The position numbers and the translations under genes are program-made. The notes under the pieces are model-generated. The model was not told the origin of the DNA. It saw only the letters and a program-made list of their open reading frames with translations, and ran no database searches. DNA of 39,939 bases from UM-FILTER-49-7 sp964599895 (GTDB lineage Bacteria > Acidobacteriota > Holophagae > Thermotomaculales > Thermotomaculaceae). Where the stretch lies: NCBI GenBank assembly GCA_964599895.1, contig CAZRHT010000024.1:1-39939 (forward strand). Reading direction: 5' to 3'. The first letter of the stretch is position 1; the number at the start of each line of letters is the position of its first letter. Below, piece by piece: positions 1 to 9,209 of the stretch.

Positions 1-53
1 ATGGTGCCAATATTAACATGCGGTTTTGTTCTTTCGAATTTTGCCTTCGCCAT
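1..53 (-). CDS. tuf: Elongation factor Tu, N-terminal fragment (runs off window)
   Basis: Reading leftwards from an ATG at 53-51, the 17 complete codons give MAKAKFERTKPHVNIGT, the highly conserved start of EF-Tu, which delivers aminoacyl-tRNA to the ribosome. The rest lies beyond the left edge. An AGGAG ribosome-binding site precedes the ATG by about seven bases. It lies directly downstream of three tRNA genes on the same strand, the classic bacterial Tyr-Gly-Thr-tuf arrangement, so it is probably co-transcribed with them. Identification rests on the exact N-terminal motif and this context. Confidence 0.9.
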   Translation of the reverse strand, partial: MAKAKFERTKPHVNIGT

Positions 54-92
54 TGTTTTCTCTCCTTTCACTAAAGAGTTTTCTATAAAAAA

Positions 93-168
93 TGGAGCCC
101 ACGACCGGACTTGAACCGGTGACCCCGTCCTTACCAAGGACGTGCTCTACCGACTGAGCCACGTGGGC
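93..168 (-). tRNA. tRNA-Thr (anticodon GGT)
   Basis: The minus strand folds as a full cloverleaf: acceptor stem GCCCACG/CGTGGGC, a D-arm with AGTCGGTAGA, anticodon loop TTGGTAA (anticodon GGT, reading ACC/ACT), and a T-arm with GGTTCAAGTCC. The 3' CCA is encoded in the DNA (93-95). It is the last tRNA of a three-tRNA cluster, 25 bases after tRNA-Gly and 39 bases before tuf. Confidence 0.96.
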
Positions 169-193
169 ATATTTCTTGATTCCACAAAAAATA

Positions 194-270
194 TGGAGCG
201 GGAAACGGGACTCGAACCCGCGACCCTCAGCTTGGAAGGCTGATGCTCTAGCCAACTGAGCTACTCCCGC
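194..270 (-). tRNA. tRNA-Gly (anticodon TCC)
   Basis: A complete cloverleaf is visible on the minus strand: acceptor GCGGGAG/TTCCCGC, anticodon loop CTTCCAA (anticodon TCC, reading GGA/GGG), and T-loop GGTTCGAGTCC. CCA is encoded at 194-196. It sits between tRNA-Tyr (7 bases upstream) and tRNA-Thr and is surely part of the same transcript. Confidence 0.96.
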
Positions 271-277
271 TAAAACA

Positions 278-363
278 TGGTGGGGAGAGGAGGATTCGAA
301 CCTCCGAAGCCATCCGGCGACAGATTTACAGTCTGTTCCCTTTGACCGCTCGGGAACCTCCCC
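278..363 (-). tRNA. tRNA-Tyr (anticodon GTA)
   Basis: This 86-base minus-strand tRNA has the long variable arm of a class II tRNA. The acceptor is GGGGAGG paired with TCTCCCC, the anticodon loop is CTGTAAA (anticodon GTA), and the T-arm contains GGTTCGAATCC. CCA is encoded at 278-280. It is the first tRNA of the Tyr-Gly-Thr-tuf cluster. Confidence 0.96.
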
Positions 364-397
364 ACTTCTACCAGGAAATAACCCTGGCAAAGATAGT

Positions 398-425
398 ATG
401 GTAACAGAAAATCTTTGGATTGCAA
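398..425 (-). promoter_or_regulatory. Candidate promoter of the tRNA-tuf operon
   Basis: On the minus strand a TTGCAA -35 (425-420) is followed after 16 bases by TACCAT (403-398). A TACTAT lies a few bases further on (398-393). Transcription would start about 25-30 bases before tRNA-Tyr. The -35 matches consensus at four of six positions; the exact -10 is uncertain. Confidence 0.45.
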
Positions 426-497
426 GGGAAAATGTCATGAAAAATACATCTTTCCCGAAGCAGGGTCAGAATATCGATAACTTCATCATTTAGCTGT

Positions 498-1421
498 CTA
501 TATCCCTTCCGTTTCCCTTATTTTTTCCAGAATATCAGACCCACCGTCAGCCAGCATGGCCTGTCCGAGAATTTCTCCCGCCTCTTCAAATTCGTCAATT
601 GGCAATACCAGTTCATGGCGCACCGCGTTTGTTCCATCTATGCTGCCGATATAGCCCCGAATTTGGAATTCTTTCCCGTAAGTGGCGTAGCAACCCACTG
701 GGACTTTACATCCGCCCTCCACAATTCGGAGGAATGCACGCTCCTGAATAGTGGTTATGCGACTGGCCTTGTGATCAATGGCCGAAACAATTTCATGGAC
801 CGAAAGATCATCCCGCCTCGTTTCCACAGCCACGACCCCCTGGGCCACAGCCGGAACCAAAATATCTTCCGGAATCAGGTCCGCAACCACCGATTCCAGG
901 CCCAGACGCTTTACACCCGCATAAGCAAGAATAATAGCATCGTATTCGCCGTTCTCAAGCTTCCGCAACCGCGTGTCTACATTACCTCTCAATTCTCTGG
1001 TTTCTACGTTGGGGAAACGGCTCTTCAATTGGCTGACCCGACGCAGACTCCCCGTGCCGACTATGACGTCACCTTCCAGATCCGAAAGGTGAATTTTGCT
1101 GGAAATCAATGCGTCCAGCGGCTTTTCCCTTTCCAGAAAAGCGGAAAGCTGAAAACGCGGATCAATTTCAGACGGAAGATCCTTGCAGCTGTGCACGGCC
1201 AGGTCAATTTCTCCATTATCCAGTGCCAACTCAAGTTGCTTGGTAAACAGGCCAACCCCGCCCATCTGATTCAGCGGCGTTTTCTGGTCAAGATCGCCGG
1301 TGGTTTTGATAATCTGAATAACAAATTCGTGGTCGGCGTGGATCTGTTCCAGCAATCGCTTCACATGTTCCGCCTGCCACAAAGCAAGTTTGGATCCTCT
1401 GGTCCCAATTCTTATCTGCAT
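498..1421 (-). CDS. hemC: Porphobilinogen deaminase (hydroxymethylbilane synthase)
   Basis: HemC joins four porphobilinogen units into hydroxymethylbilane in the cytoplasm. The 307-residue protein has normal family length and starts with the typical IGTRGSKLALWQA segment. The catalytic Asp lies in HSCKDLPSE (D81), and the Cys carrying the dipyrromethane cofactor is in EGGCKVPVG (C238). Substrate-binding arginines are seen in GTGSLRR and ELRGNVDTRL. The ATG at 1421 is preceded by AGGGGAGA, 16 bases after the hemA stop, so it is the last gene of the heme operon. No hemD, hemB or hemL follows; they must lie elsewhere. Confidence 0.95.
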   Translation of the reverse strand: MQIRIGTRGSKLALWQAEHVKRLLEQIHADHEFVIQIIKTTGDLDQKTPLNQMGGVGLFTKQLELALDNGEIDLAVHSCKDLPSEIDPRFQLSAFLEREKPLDALISSKIHLSDLEGDVIVGTGSLRRVSQLKSRFPNVETRELRGNVDTRLRKLENGEYDAIILAYAGVKRLGLESVVADLIPEDILVPAVAQGVVAVETRRDDLSVHEIVSAIDHKASRITTIQERAFLRIVEGGCKVPVGCYATYGKEFQIRGYIGSIDGTNAVRHELVLPIDEFEEAGEILGQAMLADGGSDILEKIRETEGI

Positions 1422-1437
1422 TGCTCTCCCCTTTCAT

Positions 1438-2580
1438 TCAATCTAACTTGAATATTGATCTGAAAAACGACACCAGCCCACCTTCCAGGTTTTCTTCCCT
1501 GGCAGCCCGTTTCAATTCTGTAATGGGTTGATGCAGCATTTTGTTCATGATGGAATAGCTGAGACGATCCAGCTCTTTTCTGACATCTTCAGAACATCCG
1601 TGCAAGTTTTTCAAAGACTTTTCCAGTTCTTCCTTTCGCATAGCTTCAACGTTCTGGCGCAATTCCACGATGACAGGGTTCACGTCCTGCATCCTGCGCC
1701 ATTTCTCATATTCCCTGACCCGGCGGGCGATAAGCTGAGCCGCTTTNNNNNNNNNNNNNNNNNNNNNNNNNNNNNNNNNNNNNNNNNNNNNNNNNNNNNN
1801 NNNNNNNNNNNNNNNNNNNNNNNNNNNNNNNNNNNNNNNNNNNNNNATGTCCGCCGATTCAAGTGCCTCCCTCAAGTTTTCCAATGGATAAGGATGCCCA
1901 TCGAAGCGACTGGCCAATTGCTCCGCCTTGGCAAACGTCCGGTTGGTCACATCCACCGCATCTACGCCCCGTTCTTTCAGATGCATCGCAGCCAACTCAC
2001 ACATTTCCCCGGCTCCCACCAGTAACGCACGTTTTCCTTTTAATTCACCAAACACCTTACGCGCCAGTTCAACTGCCACGTAAGAAATAGATACCGCATT
2101 TCGCGCAATCTCAGTCTGTGTTCGCACCTGCTTTACCGTTTGAATCGTGTGGCGGTAGATGCTGGACAAGCGATTTCCGGCAGTACCCGCCTCAATGGCA
2201 CGATCAAAGGCATCCTTCACCTGACCGGTAATCTGAGGCTCACCCAATACCATCGATTCCAGACCGGATGCCACGCTGAAAATGTGTTCCACCGCCTTCA
2301 GCCCCCAGAACTGGTAGATGTGTTCCCGAATTTCAGAAAGGGGAACACCTGCACGATCGGCAAGAAAAGAGGCCAGGTTCGCTTCTCCCTCGTCGTCATC
2401 CGGTACAAATGCCACAAGCTCAGTTCGGTTGCAGGTGGAAAGAATGACCAGCTCCCTCAAATCAGCGTCCCGGGTAAGTGAGTTCAACGCCTCATTCAGA
2501 TCCTCCGGATTCAGTCCCACCTTCTCCCGCAATTCTACCGGTGCCGTTTCGTGATTCAATCCAACCAGGACCAGTCCCAT
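1438..2580 (-). CDS. hemA: Glutamyl-tRNA reductase, interrupted by an assembly gap
   Basis: HemA reduces Glu-tRNA(Glu) to glutamate-1-semialdehyde, the first committed step of C5-pathway tetrapyrrole synthesis. The N-terminal catalytic domain has GLNHETAPVELREK and the nucleophile Cys50 in LSTCNRTE. SGLESMVLGEPQITGQVK (about 105-122) and the Rossmann motif LLVGAGEM (186-193) follow, and the C-terminal helical dimerisation domain comes after the gap. A 100-N gap (1747-1846) removes the end of the NADPH domain. Comparison with E. coli HemA (418 residues) suggests about 68 residues are missing, so the true gap is nearer 200 bases. The ATG directly follows the stop of the upstream gene (TAGATG), implying translational coupling. 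Confidence 0.94.
   Translation of the reverse strand: MGLVLVGLNHETAPVELREKVGLNPEDLNEALNSLTRDADLRELVILSTCNRTELVAFVPDDDEGEANLASFLADRAGVPLSEIREHIYQFWGLKAVEHIFSVASGLESMVLGEPQITGQVKDAFDRAIEAGTAGNRLSSIYRHTIQTVKQVRTQTEIARNAVSISYVAVELARKVFGELKGKRALLVGAGEMCELAAMHLKERGVDAVDVTNRTFAKAEQLASRFDGHPYPLENLREALESADXXXXXXXXXXXXXXXXXXXXXXXXXXXXXXXXXXKAAQLIARRVREYEKWRRMQDVNPVIVELRQNVEAMRKEELEKSLKNLHGCSEDVRKELDRLSYSIMNKMLHQPITELKRAAREENLEGGLVSFFRSIFKLD
1747..1846. other. Assembly gap (100 N) inside hemA
   Basis: Exactly 100 N, a conventional placeholder for unknown length. It falls between LREALESAD and KAAQLIARRV of glutamyl-tRNA reductase. The number of residues expected between these landmarks is about twice what 100 bases can encode. 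Confidence 0.98.
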
Positions 2581-3408
2581 CTATTTCGCTCCATAAGATT
2601 TTTTCAGGGTGTGAATAGACGGCAGGAAGCTGCTGAGCAGAAAAGAAAACAGAATCAGTACCACGCACGCGATAACCACCACAGCAAGCCGATGCCCCCG
2701 AATCCGATCCGAAATCTTCCCATAAAAAAGCCATGCATAAATCACCCACATTGCTGCGGACCAGATTACCTTGGGGTCAAAATACCAGCCCGGACCCCAT
2801 ACCTTCGCAGCCCAGAAAAATCCGATAAGTAATCCCATTGTAATCAAAGGAAAACCTGCTGACACTCCGAGTCCGGTCATTTCCTCCAGTCTACCCAGGG
2901 ATGGCAGTCTGGAATACCACTGGTTGAAACGTTTGGATTTCAGGTTTTTCTCCTGGATAAGGTACATAACTGAAGATGCGAATGCGAGGATAAACAATGC
3001 CTCTCCCAGCATGAGAAAACCCGTATGGATTCCCAGAAGAAAAGGGGATGCCATTTTGAGCTGCGCCACCTGTACGTTTCTGGAAAACAGGGAAACCATG
3101 TTGAAGAAGAATCCAACCGGGACAAGAAAGGTGCCCAGAAGCGGAATTTTGAAGCGAAATTCAAAAAGAAAATACAATAAATAGATAAGCATGGCCAGAA
3201 AATTGTAGCTGAGAAAAGGTGTGGTTACCGGTTGAGTATTGTGCAGCACGCCTTGAATTGCGAGGAAAAACATCAGCATCAAGGTGCCTGCCGCCAGTAT
3301 GGATGATGCCGCCACAAAGACCGGTCGGCTCTTTTTGTACGCAAATACGAAGAATAGAATCAACCCAACGAAGTTGGCTACTACAGACAGCTCATAGAGT
3401 ATCCTCAT
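2581..3408 (-). CDS. hemX: HemX/CcsA-family membrane protein (cytochrome c assembly type)
   Basis: This 275-residue integral membrane protein has about eight hydrophobic segments. It carries a tryptophan-rich WGPGWYFDPKVIW motif (204-216) like the heme-handling WWD loop of CcsA/CcmC proteins, with His128 and His266 as likely axial ligands. Length and place next to hemA match Bacillus HemX (about 276 residues), which lowers HemA levels; CcsA proteins instead deliver heme to apocytochrome c. Without a ccsB/resB partner nearby, the HemX role is favoured. Its ATG overlaps the hemY stop by four bases (ATGA), and its stop abuts the hemA ATG. The exact function is inference. Confidence 0.8.
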   Translation of the reverse strand: MRILYELSVVANFVGLILFFVFAYKKSRPVFVAASSILAAGTLMLMFFLAIQGVLHNTQPVTTPFLSYNFLAMLIYLLYFLFEFRFKIPLLGTFLVPVGFFFNMVSLFSRNVQVAQLKMASPFLLGIHTGFLMLGEALFILAFASSVMYLIQEKNLKSKRFNQWYSRLPSLGRLEEMTGLGVSAGFPLITMGLLIGFFWAAKVWGPGWYFDPKVIWSAAMWVIYAWLFYGKISDRIRGHRLAVVVIACVVLILFSFLLSSFLPSIHTLKKSYGAK

Positions 3409-4757
3409 TCCTTCTCCTTAGTCAGAAATTCCTGCACTCGCTCAGCCGTGTTAAAAGCTGCCAATGTGCAATCATTGATTCCAATACCGTAAAATGCGTT
3501 TCCGGTTACAAAAAGTCCCGGGACTGAAGCAGCCGCGGCTTCCATTTTTTCTACAATCCTGTGGTGGCCCGCGTAGTACTGTGGAATTGCCCGCCGCCAT
3601 TTGAAAAGTCCGATGTTTTCCAGTTCCCGCCGTTCCACTTTCAGGAGTCCGGCCAATTCCTCAGATGCTGCATTGACCAGCATGGCCTGATCCATGTCCC
3701 GAACCTCATAGTGGCGATCGCCGCCCAACATTACGGTTACCAGATCATATTTATCTGTTCCCCTGTTGGGGAAGATTCCGGAAGAATACAACGCGCCCAG
3801 AATTCCCCTCTTTTCAACAGATGGGATCAGAAATCCGAATCCATCCACAACTCCCTTCTTCACGGCGAATGGCACAATTGCCATTGGTGGATACGGTACC
3901 GAAGAAAGGTCTTCTCTGACATCTTCAATGCCCGGAACCGTCATTCCCGCTAAACTGTATGCTGGAACCGCGAGCACGACTGCATCGTATGCACCGCAGC
4001 CATGGTCCAGATGAAAGCCGTCCGCTTCTTTTCGAATTTCCAGAACTTCACTGCCTGCATGAAGGCGGAAGGCACCGGACAACGCCAGCATCTCAATGAG
4101 CTGCCCCATCCCGTTTTCGAACGAAGTCAGCCGGCCGGAAGGCGATGCCTTTTTTGATCGAAGTTTCAGCATCGCCTTGATCAGGCTGCCATATTGCATT
4201 TCCAGCTCATGAATCCTCGGGAAACAAGACGCCAGGCTCAGTTTGTCTACATTACCTGCAAACACTCCACTGACCATGGGGTCCAGCATCCAGGTCACCG
4301 CCTGCTCACCGAGCCGGCGCCGTCCGAAATCGGCAATGGTCTCGTCTTCACTCTCCACTTTCTTATGAACGAACGGTTCTTTCATGATGCGTAGTTTCCC
4401 TCCGAAGGAGAGAATGGATGAAGTGAAAAACTTCAGCGGCGTGTCCGGCAATGTAACCAGACGCCCGCGTTTTACAATCATGCGTTTTTCAGCTTTTGCA
4501 TTTGCCGGAAGCAGTGTCCCCTGTTGTTCCAGCATATCCACAATCTTCAACGTGGTGGGTTTGCCGGAAAGAAAACCATTTGGACCCGTTTCCATCAGAA
4601 ACCCATCATTCCGATAGCTGGCAATGGTACCGCCGGGTGTTCTGTTTTTCTCAAAGACGTCAATCTCTGCACCGGGAATTCTCCGGCCCATCACAAAGGC
4701 CGTTCCCAATCCGGAAATTCCGCCGCCGATTACTGCAATTCTCAAAACACCTCCCAT
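3405..4757 (-). CDS. hemY: Oxygen-dependent protoporphyrinogen/coproporphyrinogen oxidase (HemY type)
   Basis: This FAD enzyme removes six electrons from a porphyrinogen. The N-terminus has the dinucleotide-binding VIGGGISGLG and an FEKNRTPGG segment. The C-terminus has the second FAD motif GNAFYGIGINDC. Length is about 450 residues, as usual. Family members act on protoporphyrinogen IX (Gram-negative type) or coproporphyrinogen III (CgoX of Bacillus). The order hemE-hemH-hemY equals the Bacillus hemEHY operon and favours coproporphyrinogen. Start choice: ATG at 4757 lacks a good ribosome site, while a GGGAGGTG just inside precedes a TTG at 4745, which would yield MRIAVIGGG. Either start keeps the whole FAD domain. 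Confidence 0.92.
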   Translation of the reverse strand: MGGVLRIAVIGGGISGLGTAFVMGRRIPGAEIDVFEKNRTPGGTIASYRNDGFLMETGPNGFLSGKPTTLKIVDMLEQQGTLLPANAKAEKRMIVKRGRLVTLPDTPLKFFTSSILSFGGKLRIMKEPFVHKKVESEDETIADFGRRRLGEQAVTWMLDPMVSGVFAGNVDKLSLASCFPRIHELEMQYGSLIKAMLKLRSKKASPSGRLTSFENGMGQLIEMLALSGAFRLHAGSEVLEIRKEADGFHLDHGCGAYDAVVLAVPAYSLAGMTVPGIEDVREDLSSVPYPPMAIVPFAVKKGVVDGFGFLIPSVEKRGILGALYSSGIFPNRGTDKYDLVTVMLGGDRHYEVRDMDQAMLVNAASEELAGLLKVERRELENIGLFKWRRAIPQYYAGHHRIVEKMEAAAASVPGLFVTGNAFYGIGINDCTLAAFNTAERVQEFLTKEKE

Positions 4758-4767
4758 GAAGATCCGT

Positions 4768-5703
4768 TCATGCCGGGGGTTCGTGTGGTTCCAGCACTTT
4801 AAACTGTCTGCCTGCATAATCCAGCAGGAAATCCAGGAAATCACCATGCGCGTTAAGACATGGGACCCGATCCACCTGCTCCATTCCTATTTTACCAGCA
4901 AACTCCCGCAAGTACAGATCCAGTTCGTAAAGAGTCTCGGAATTGTCCACAGTGAAGCTCAATGGTGCTACAATCAACCTCCTTATTCCGTCTTTTGCCA
5001 GGGCCCGAACGGTCTCCTCCAGAAACGGTCCGACCCACTTCACAGGTCCCAGAGGGCTTTGAAACGCCAGTTTCATAGGGATGCCCGGGAATCGAGCACG
5101 TATCCCTTCTGCCTGTTCCTTGACCTGGCTGATGTAGGGATCACCCTTTCGAACCGTGGACTCCGGGATTGAGTGTGCGGTCAAAAGGATGGCCGCAGCC
5201 GATGGGCCGGATTTTTCCAGGACGCTGTTGATTCGAGCGGACAACAATTCGGTAAAGGTGTCATTATTATAATAGGGCTTCACCAGTCTGACACCTTCAA
5301 GGCCTTCGACTGCATCTTCCAGGCTCCCATACGACGAAAAAGAATAGTGAGGAAAAGTCGGCAACACCAGAACAGGGCCCCTCCCTGTGGCCTCTTTCAC
5401 AACCTCATGGAAAAAAGGTTCAATATAGCGGAAGCCCGGTTCAAAGTGCACTGGTGTATTCTTTTTATTGAGAACCCGGCACATATCCGACACAGTCCGG
5501 TTCACCGGAGAACCGCCGATGCGGCTGTAAATCTTCCTCGATTTGCTGCTTCGAAGCCGGGAAATCAGGAATGCCAGTGGCCACCTTGCGAAACCCGGTA
5601 GTCCGATAATTCTCCGATCTGAAAATATCCTGTATAGGAAAGGACGTACTTTTGAAAGAGTCTCAGGTCCTCCATAATCGGCTAAGATGACGGTTGACTG
5701 CAC
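4768..5703 (-). CDS. hemH: Ferrochelatase, probably coproporphyrin-type
   Basis: HemH inserts Fe2+ into a porphyrin. The 311-residue protein has the catalytic His in LLTAHSIPES (H177) and the acidic residue in SFTVDNSETLYELD (E256). The usual His two residues before that Glu is Asn here, a position that varies in the family. At the N-terminus, LADYGGPE has Tyr10 where Bacillus and Listeria coproporphyrin ferrochelatases carry their iron-ligating Tyr (Y13/Y12); protoporphyrin enzymes have Met or Leu. This supports CpfC activity on coproporphyrin III. It starts with GTG at 5703, behind GAGGT, and overlaps the end of hemE by 22 bases. Confidence 0.9.
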   Translation of the reverse strand: MQSTVILADYGGPETLSKVRPFLYRIFSDRRIIGLPGFARWPLAFLISRLRSSKSRKIYSRIGGSPVNRTVSDMCRVLNKKNTPVHFEPGFRYIEPFFHEVVKEATGRGPVLVLPTFPHYSFSSYGSLEDAVEGLEGVRLVKPYYNNDTFTELLSARINSVLEKSGPSAAAILLTAHSIPESTVRKGDPYISQVKEQAEGIRARFPGIPMKLAFQSPLGPVKWVGPFLEETVRALAKDGIRRLIVAPLSFTVDNSETLYELDLYLREFAGKIGMEQVDRVPCLNAHGDFLDFLLDYAGRQFKVLEPHEPPA

Positions 5704-6719
5704 CGAATTACCTCTATCAGTGTCCGAACGCTTTGAACAGGAGTCTCCGGCAGGATGCCGTGCCCAAGGTTAAAGACGTGGCCCTTGATATTTCTGCCTT
5801 CAGAAATCACCCTGTGGGCTTCCCGTTCAATCACATCACTTCCGCCAAAGAGCACCACAGGGTCCATATTTCCCTGAAGTACAAAGGAATTTCCGGAACG
5901 TTTCGCCGCATCTGTCAGCGACACCGACCAGTCCACTCCGAGACAGTCTGCCTCCAGCTCCTGAAGCAACGGAAAAAAGGCAAATCCGTTCTTCGCAAAG
6001 TATATCAACGGTGTCCCGGGGAACTGCCTCTTCAGGGTAGTGAAAATTCGTTTCACATAGGAAAAAACATAGCGCTCATAATCAAAGGGAGACAGGATGC
6101 CACCGAAGGTATCAAAAAGCTGGATCGCTTCTGCACCCGCTCTGATCTGAGATGACAGGTATCCTTCCAGAACAGTGGTCAGTTTCTCCATCAACAGACG
6201 GAAACTTCGTTCATCGTTATACATCATCGATTTCAGCCAGGTGTAATTCCGGGACGCACCGCCCTCCACCATATAACAGGCCATGGTAAATGGGGCGCCG
6301 GCAAAGCCAATCAGCGTCTTGTTGTCCGGAAGATACTTCCGCAATCGACTCACCGCTTCATAAACGAATCCGACATCTTCCGACACGCCTTCTGACTTCA
6401 ATGCCTCCACATGTTCCCTTGTCCGTACCGGGTTATGGAATACGGGACCCCGACCCTCAATGAATTCAAGGTTCAGCCCCATGGGCTCGATGGGAATCAG
6501 AATATCGGAAAAGAGGATTGCCCCATCCATATCAAACATCTCAACTGGAAGGAGAGTAACCTCCGTCGCAAGCTCAGGTTTCTTACACATATCCAGAAAA
6601 GAATTCTCCTTCCGGATTGCCCGGTACTCCGGCAAAAAGCGACCGGCCTGGCGCATGATCCATACCGGTGGAACCTCCGGTTGCTTTCCCTGAAGGGCAT
6701 TCAATAGTGGCTTATCCAT
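5682..6719 (-). CDS. hemE: Uroporphyrinogen III decarboxylase
   Basis: HemE decarboxylates the four acetate chains of uroporphyrinogen III to give coproporphyrinogen III. The signature PPVWIMRQAGRFLPEYR is at the N-terminus, the catalytic Asp is in ILFSDILIP (about D72), and GFAGAPFTMACYMVEGG follows. The length of about 345 residues is normal. The start is ATG at 6719, seven bases after AGAGGAG; an in-frame TTG one codon upstream is less likely. It is the first gene of the heme operon. A TATACT/CATAAT cluster about 55-65 bases upstream may be the operon -10, but no good -35 is visible. Confidence 0.95.
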   Translation of the reverse strand: MDKPLLNALQGKQPEVPPVWIMRQAGRFLPEYRAIRKENSFLDMCKKPELATEVTLLPVEMFDMDGAILFSDILIPIEPMGLNLEFIEGRGPVFHNPVRTREHVEALKSEGVSEDVGFVYEAVSRLRKYLPDNKTLIGFAGAPFTMACYMVEGGASRNYTWLKSMMYNDERSFRLLMEKLTTVLEGYLSSQIRAGAEAIQLFDTFGGILSPFDYERYVFSYVKRIFTTLKRQFPGTPLIYFAKNGFAFFPLLQELEADCLGVDWSVSLTDAAKRSGNSFVLQGNMDPVVLFGGSDVIEREAHRVISEGRNIKGHVFNLGHGILPETPVQSVRTLIEVIRCSQPSS

Positions 6720-6819
6720 CAAAAGACTCCTCTTAAAAATTCATCACGCATTCAAGCGCTGCATCAGCTTACCATTATGAGTATAAATGAGCAATCGGAT
6801 TGAGGAAAGCGTCCAGCAC

Positions 6820-6919
6820 NNNNNNNNNNNNNNNNNNNNNNNNNNNNNNNNNNNNNNNNNNNNNNNNNNNNNNNNNNNNNNNNNNNNNNNNNNNNNNNNN
6901 NNNNNNNNNNNNNNNNNNN
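6820..6919. other. Assembly gap (100 N) at the 3' end of the sensor kinase gene
   Basis: 100 N. The kinase HisKA helix ends just before it, and an ATPase domain of 100 or more residues should follow but is not present on the other side. The real gap is therefore likely at least about 300 bases. Confidence 0.97.
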
Positions 6920-8955
6920 TCTGAGATGTCGGCCGTCCAGTGGGTGGCTGCATTCCCAATCGCCTTCTCCACACTGGTTAGAATCAGCCCTGAAAGCGCC
7001 ACTTCTTTCCCCACAGGTGCTCCGCCCCGTGAAAAAGTAATGAGGCGTCCGGTCAGCTCCCGGGCTCGCTCAATTGCCTGTTCAGCGAGGCCCAGTTTTT
7101 CTGCCACTTTTGATTCCGGTTCGGACAACATTCTTGCAAGTGAAATATTGCCGAAGACTGCTGTCATGACATTGTTGAAGTCGTGGGCAATTCCAGCCGC
7201 CATCAAACCCAGAGATTCCAGGCGCTTTACTCTTGCAAATTTGGCCTGTGTTCGCCTCAGTTCGGTAATGTCTCTGAATATGACTACCAGTCCCCTGAAC
7301 TCTTCATCGCTTCCCAGAACCGGAGATCGGGATTCTTCGATTAGATAGCGAGATCCATCAGCAGACACCAGTACCGTTTCTTCTCCGGTAATTTCCACAT
7401 CTTCTTTCTTGAAAAAAAGACGGGTGGTGTTATCAATTTCATACCCATTTCCCACTTTGATAATCCGATACACCTGTTCCAGGGGATATCCCAGTACTTC
7501 ATCTGGGTTAAATCCTGTCATTCGTCCGGCCGCAACATTCATTATTCTGACCATGCCCAGGGCGTCCACAACCAGGACACCGTCACCGATGGAAAGGAGC
7601 GTTGCAGCCAATCGATCTTTTTGCTCCGCCAGCGCTTCTTCCATCTCTCTTCGATCCGTTATATCGACAAGTGATACGATCAGATGCTTGAAATCTTCTG
7701 ATTCGTCTACTGTCACAGTAATCAGAACAAAAATATTCATACCGGTCAGTGTGCGATTCACCGCTTCGTATCGAATGACCCGTTCTCCCCGGAACAGATG
7801 AGTCAACATTTTAGAGAATCCACGATAGGAATCATCCGAAAATACGACTTCCAGGGATGACAAGAGCTGCTCTTTTCTCTCTGCGCCAAACATCCTCAGG
7901 GTTTCCTGGTTGACATCCAGAATTCGGATGGATCCTGCCGCTCTTCTGACAAAGTCGGGGTTGTTCTTGAAATAAGCATCGGGATCCGTGATCCCCTCTG
8001 CCTCCAACTCGTCAAGCATGGTCCGGACGGATGAAAAGTCTTCCACCCAGATAGACACCGCATTGGTTTCAAAGAGTTTCCGGTATTGCTCCTTGGTGAG
8101 CCGCCGCCCTTCTTCTGCCTCCTTGCTGTGCTTCAGCAACTCATTCGTTGCTTCTGCAAGTTTTCCGAATTCCCGAAGCTGGTTACCGCCCTTTTCAAGC
8201 AAAGTTCCGTCTGCCAGCGCCTTCTTTAATGAACCGGCATAGGTCTTAATTTCCAGGTTCACTTTTCGAGCCAACAGAAATGCCACACCCAGTGTGGCCA
8301 ACAGCATGGCAACCAGAAAAAGCGTCATACCGATGGCAAAGTGAAGAATGTGTTTACGGGACAGTTTCATGTAAGCATCGGCGGTTCGGGTTGTTTCCGC
8401 CATATCCAGCGCTGCGCCCACCACCTGATTGCGGTCAGTCTGAGGGAAAAGATAAAAGGACCATTTGTCGTGGACGGGTGACCAGCCTGTGGACACATTA
8501 TTCAACCAGCGGGGTTGACCTGTTTCCATACATTTCAGGCAGGGACCCTCCAGGAAAGGTAAACCGGACTTGTCAAGAATCTCTGTAACCGGAACAAAGT
8601 GCTTTTTTCCATTCCACTGTCCCGCAATCTGCCCCTTTTTTTGAAAGAACAGAAAAAGAAAGCCGCGATCTCCAAATCTTTCCTGCCAGATGGATTGTGC
8701 CAGAACTTTCTCCGGTTTTTCCGGGACAGGCCCTGACAGCTCCCCGTTTCCTGTACGGGAAACAAAGTCCTTGAGATGGCGTTCTGCCGCCGCCCGGCAA
8801 CGGGCTATGTCTTCCTTACGGATCGCAGCAGCATCTTCAGTACAGGACCGGTATTCCAGGTACACCCATGTCGCGCCACTGATCACAACCAGGGCGTGGA
8901 AAACCAGAACAATCAGAATGAAATGAGTTTTGAAAATGCTGTTACCAGATGCCAT
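6920..8955 (-). CDS. PAS-domain sensor histidine kinase, C-terminus lost in gap
   Basis: A membrane sensor kinase. The order is a first membrane helix (residues about 8-30), a periplasmic sensor of about 160 residues with a CLKC pair, a second helix (about 200-225), and two PAS domains each ending in a DIT segment (VDITDRREME and RDITELRRTQ). A HisKA helix with the phospho-accepting His in GIAHDFNN (about H591) follows. The HATPase domain must lie in the gap. Fifteen codons beyond the gap stay open in this frame to a stop at 6775 but resemble no kinase end, so they are not included. ATG at 8955 is chosen over TTG at 8967. It lies alone between the heme operon and the AhbD-like gene; its regulator is not in view. 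Confidence 0.85.
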
Positions 8956-8983
8956 ACACCAACCCAAAATTCAAGTTTCCATT

Positions 8984-9011
8984 ATTATAGCGTAATTCTC
9001 GTTTTAGTCAA
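8984..9011 (-). promoter_or_regulatory. Strong sigma70-type promoter of the PAS kinase gene
   Basis: On the minus strand TTGACT (9011-9006), a 16-base spacer and a perfect TATAAT (8989-8984). Transcription would start near 8977, about 20 bases before the kinase ATG. The surrounding 250-base spacer (8956-9209) is AT-rich and holds no other gene that I can see. Confidence 0.75.
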
Positions 9012-9209
9012 AACTTCTTAAGGATAAGAATATGCAACTTCCTGAATATCTTTATGTTATGTTATTTCATATTTTCATCCAACATGAGGTAAAATTCTAT
9101 TTTTATGTATATTTTTTATGCATTCTATGAGAAATTTGGATCTATCGCGAGCAAGTACGCTCAATTTCTGATATTCAAATTATCCATTAAGGAAAATTAT
9201 TGAACAAAG

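Noticed and set aside
13..438. Open frame over the tRNA cluster
   Set aside because: It is the complement frame of three complete tRNAs; no protein similarity and no ribosome site.
615..1451. 278-codon plus-strand frame opposite hemC
   Set aside because: Shadow of hemC; its sequence has no family features, while the minus strand has clear HemC motifs.
6775..6819. Kinase C-terminus continuing past the gap to a stop at 6775
   Set aside because: The 15 codons resemble no kinase end and frame continuity across an unknown gap is meaningless; they may be spacer carrying the hemE promoter.
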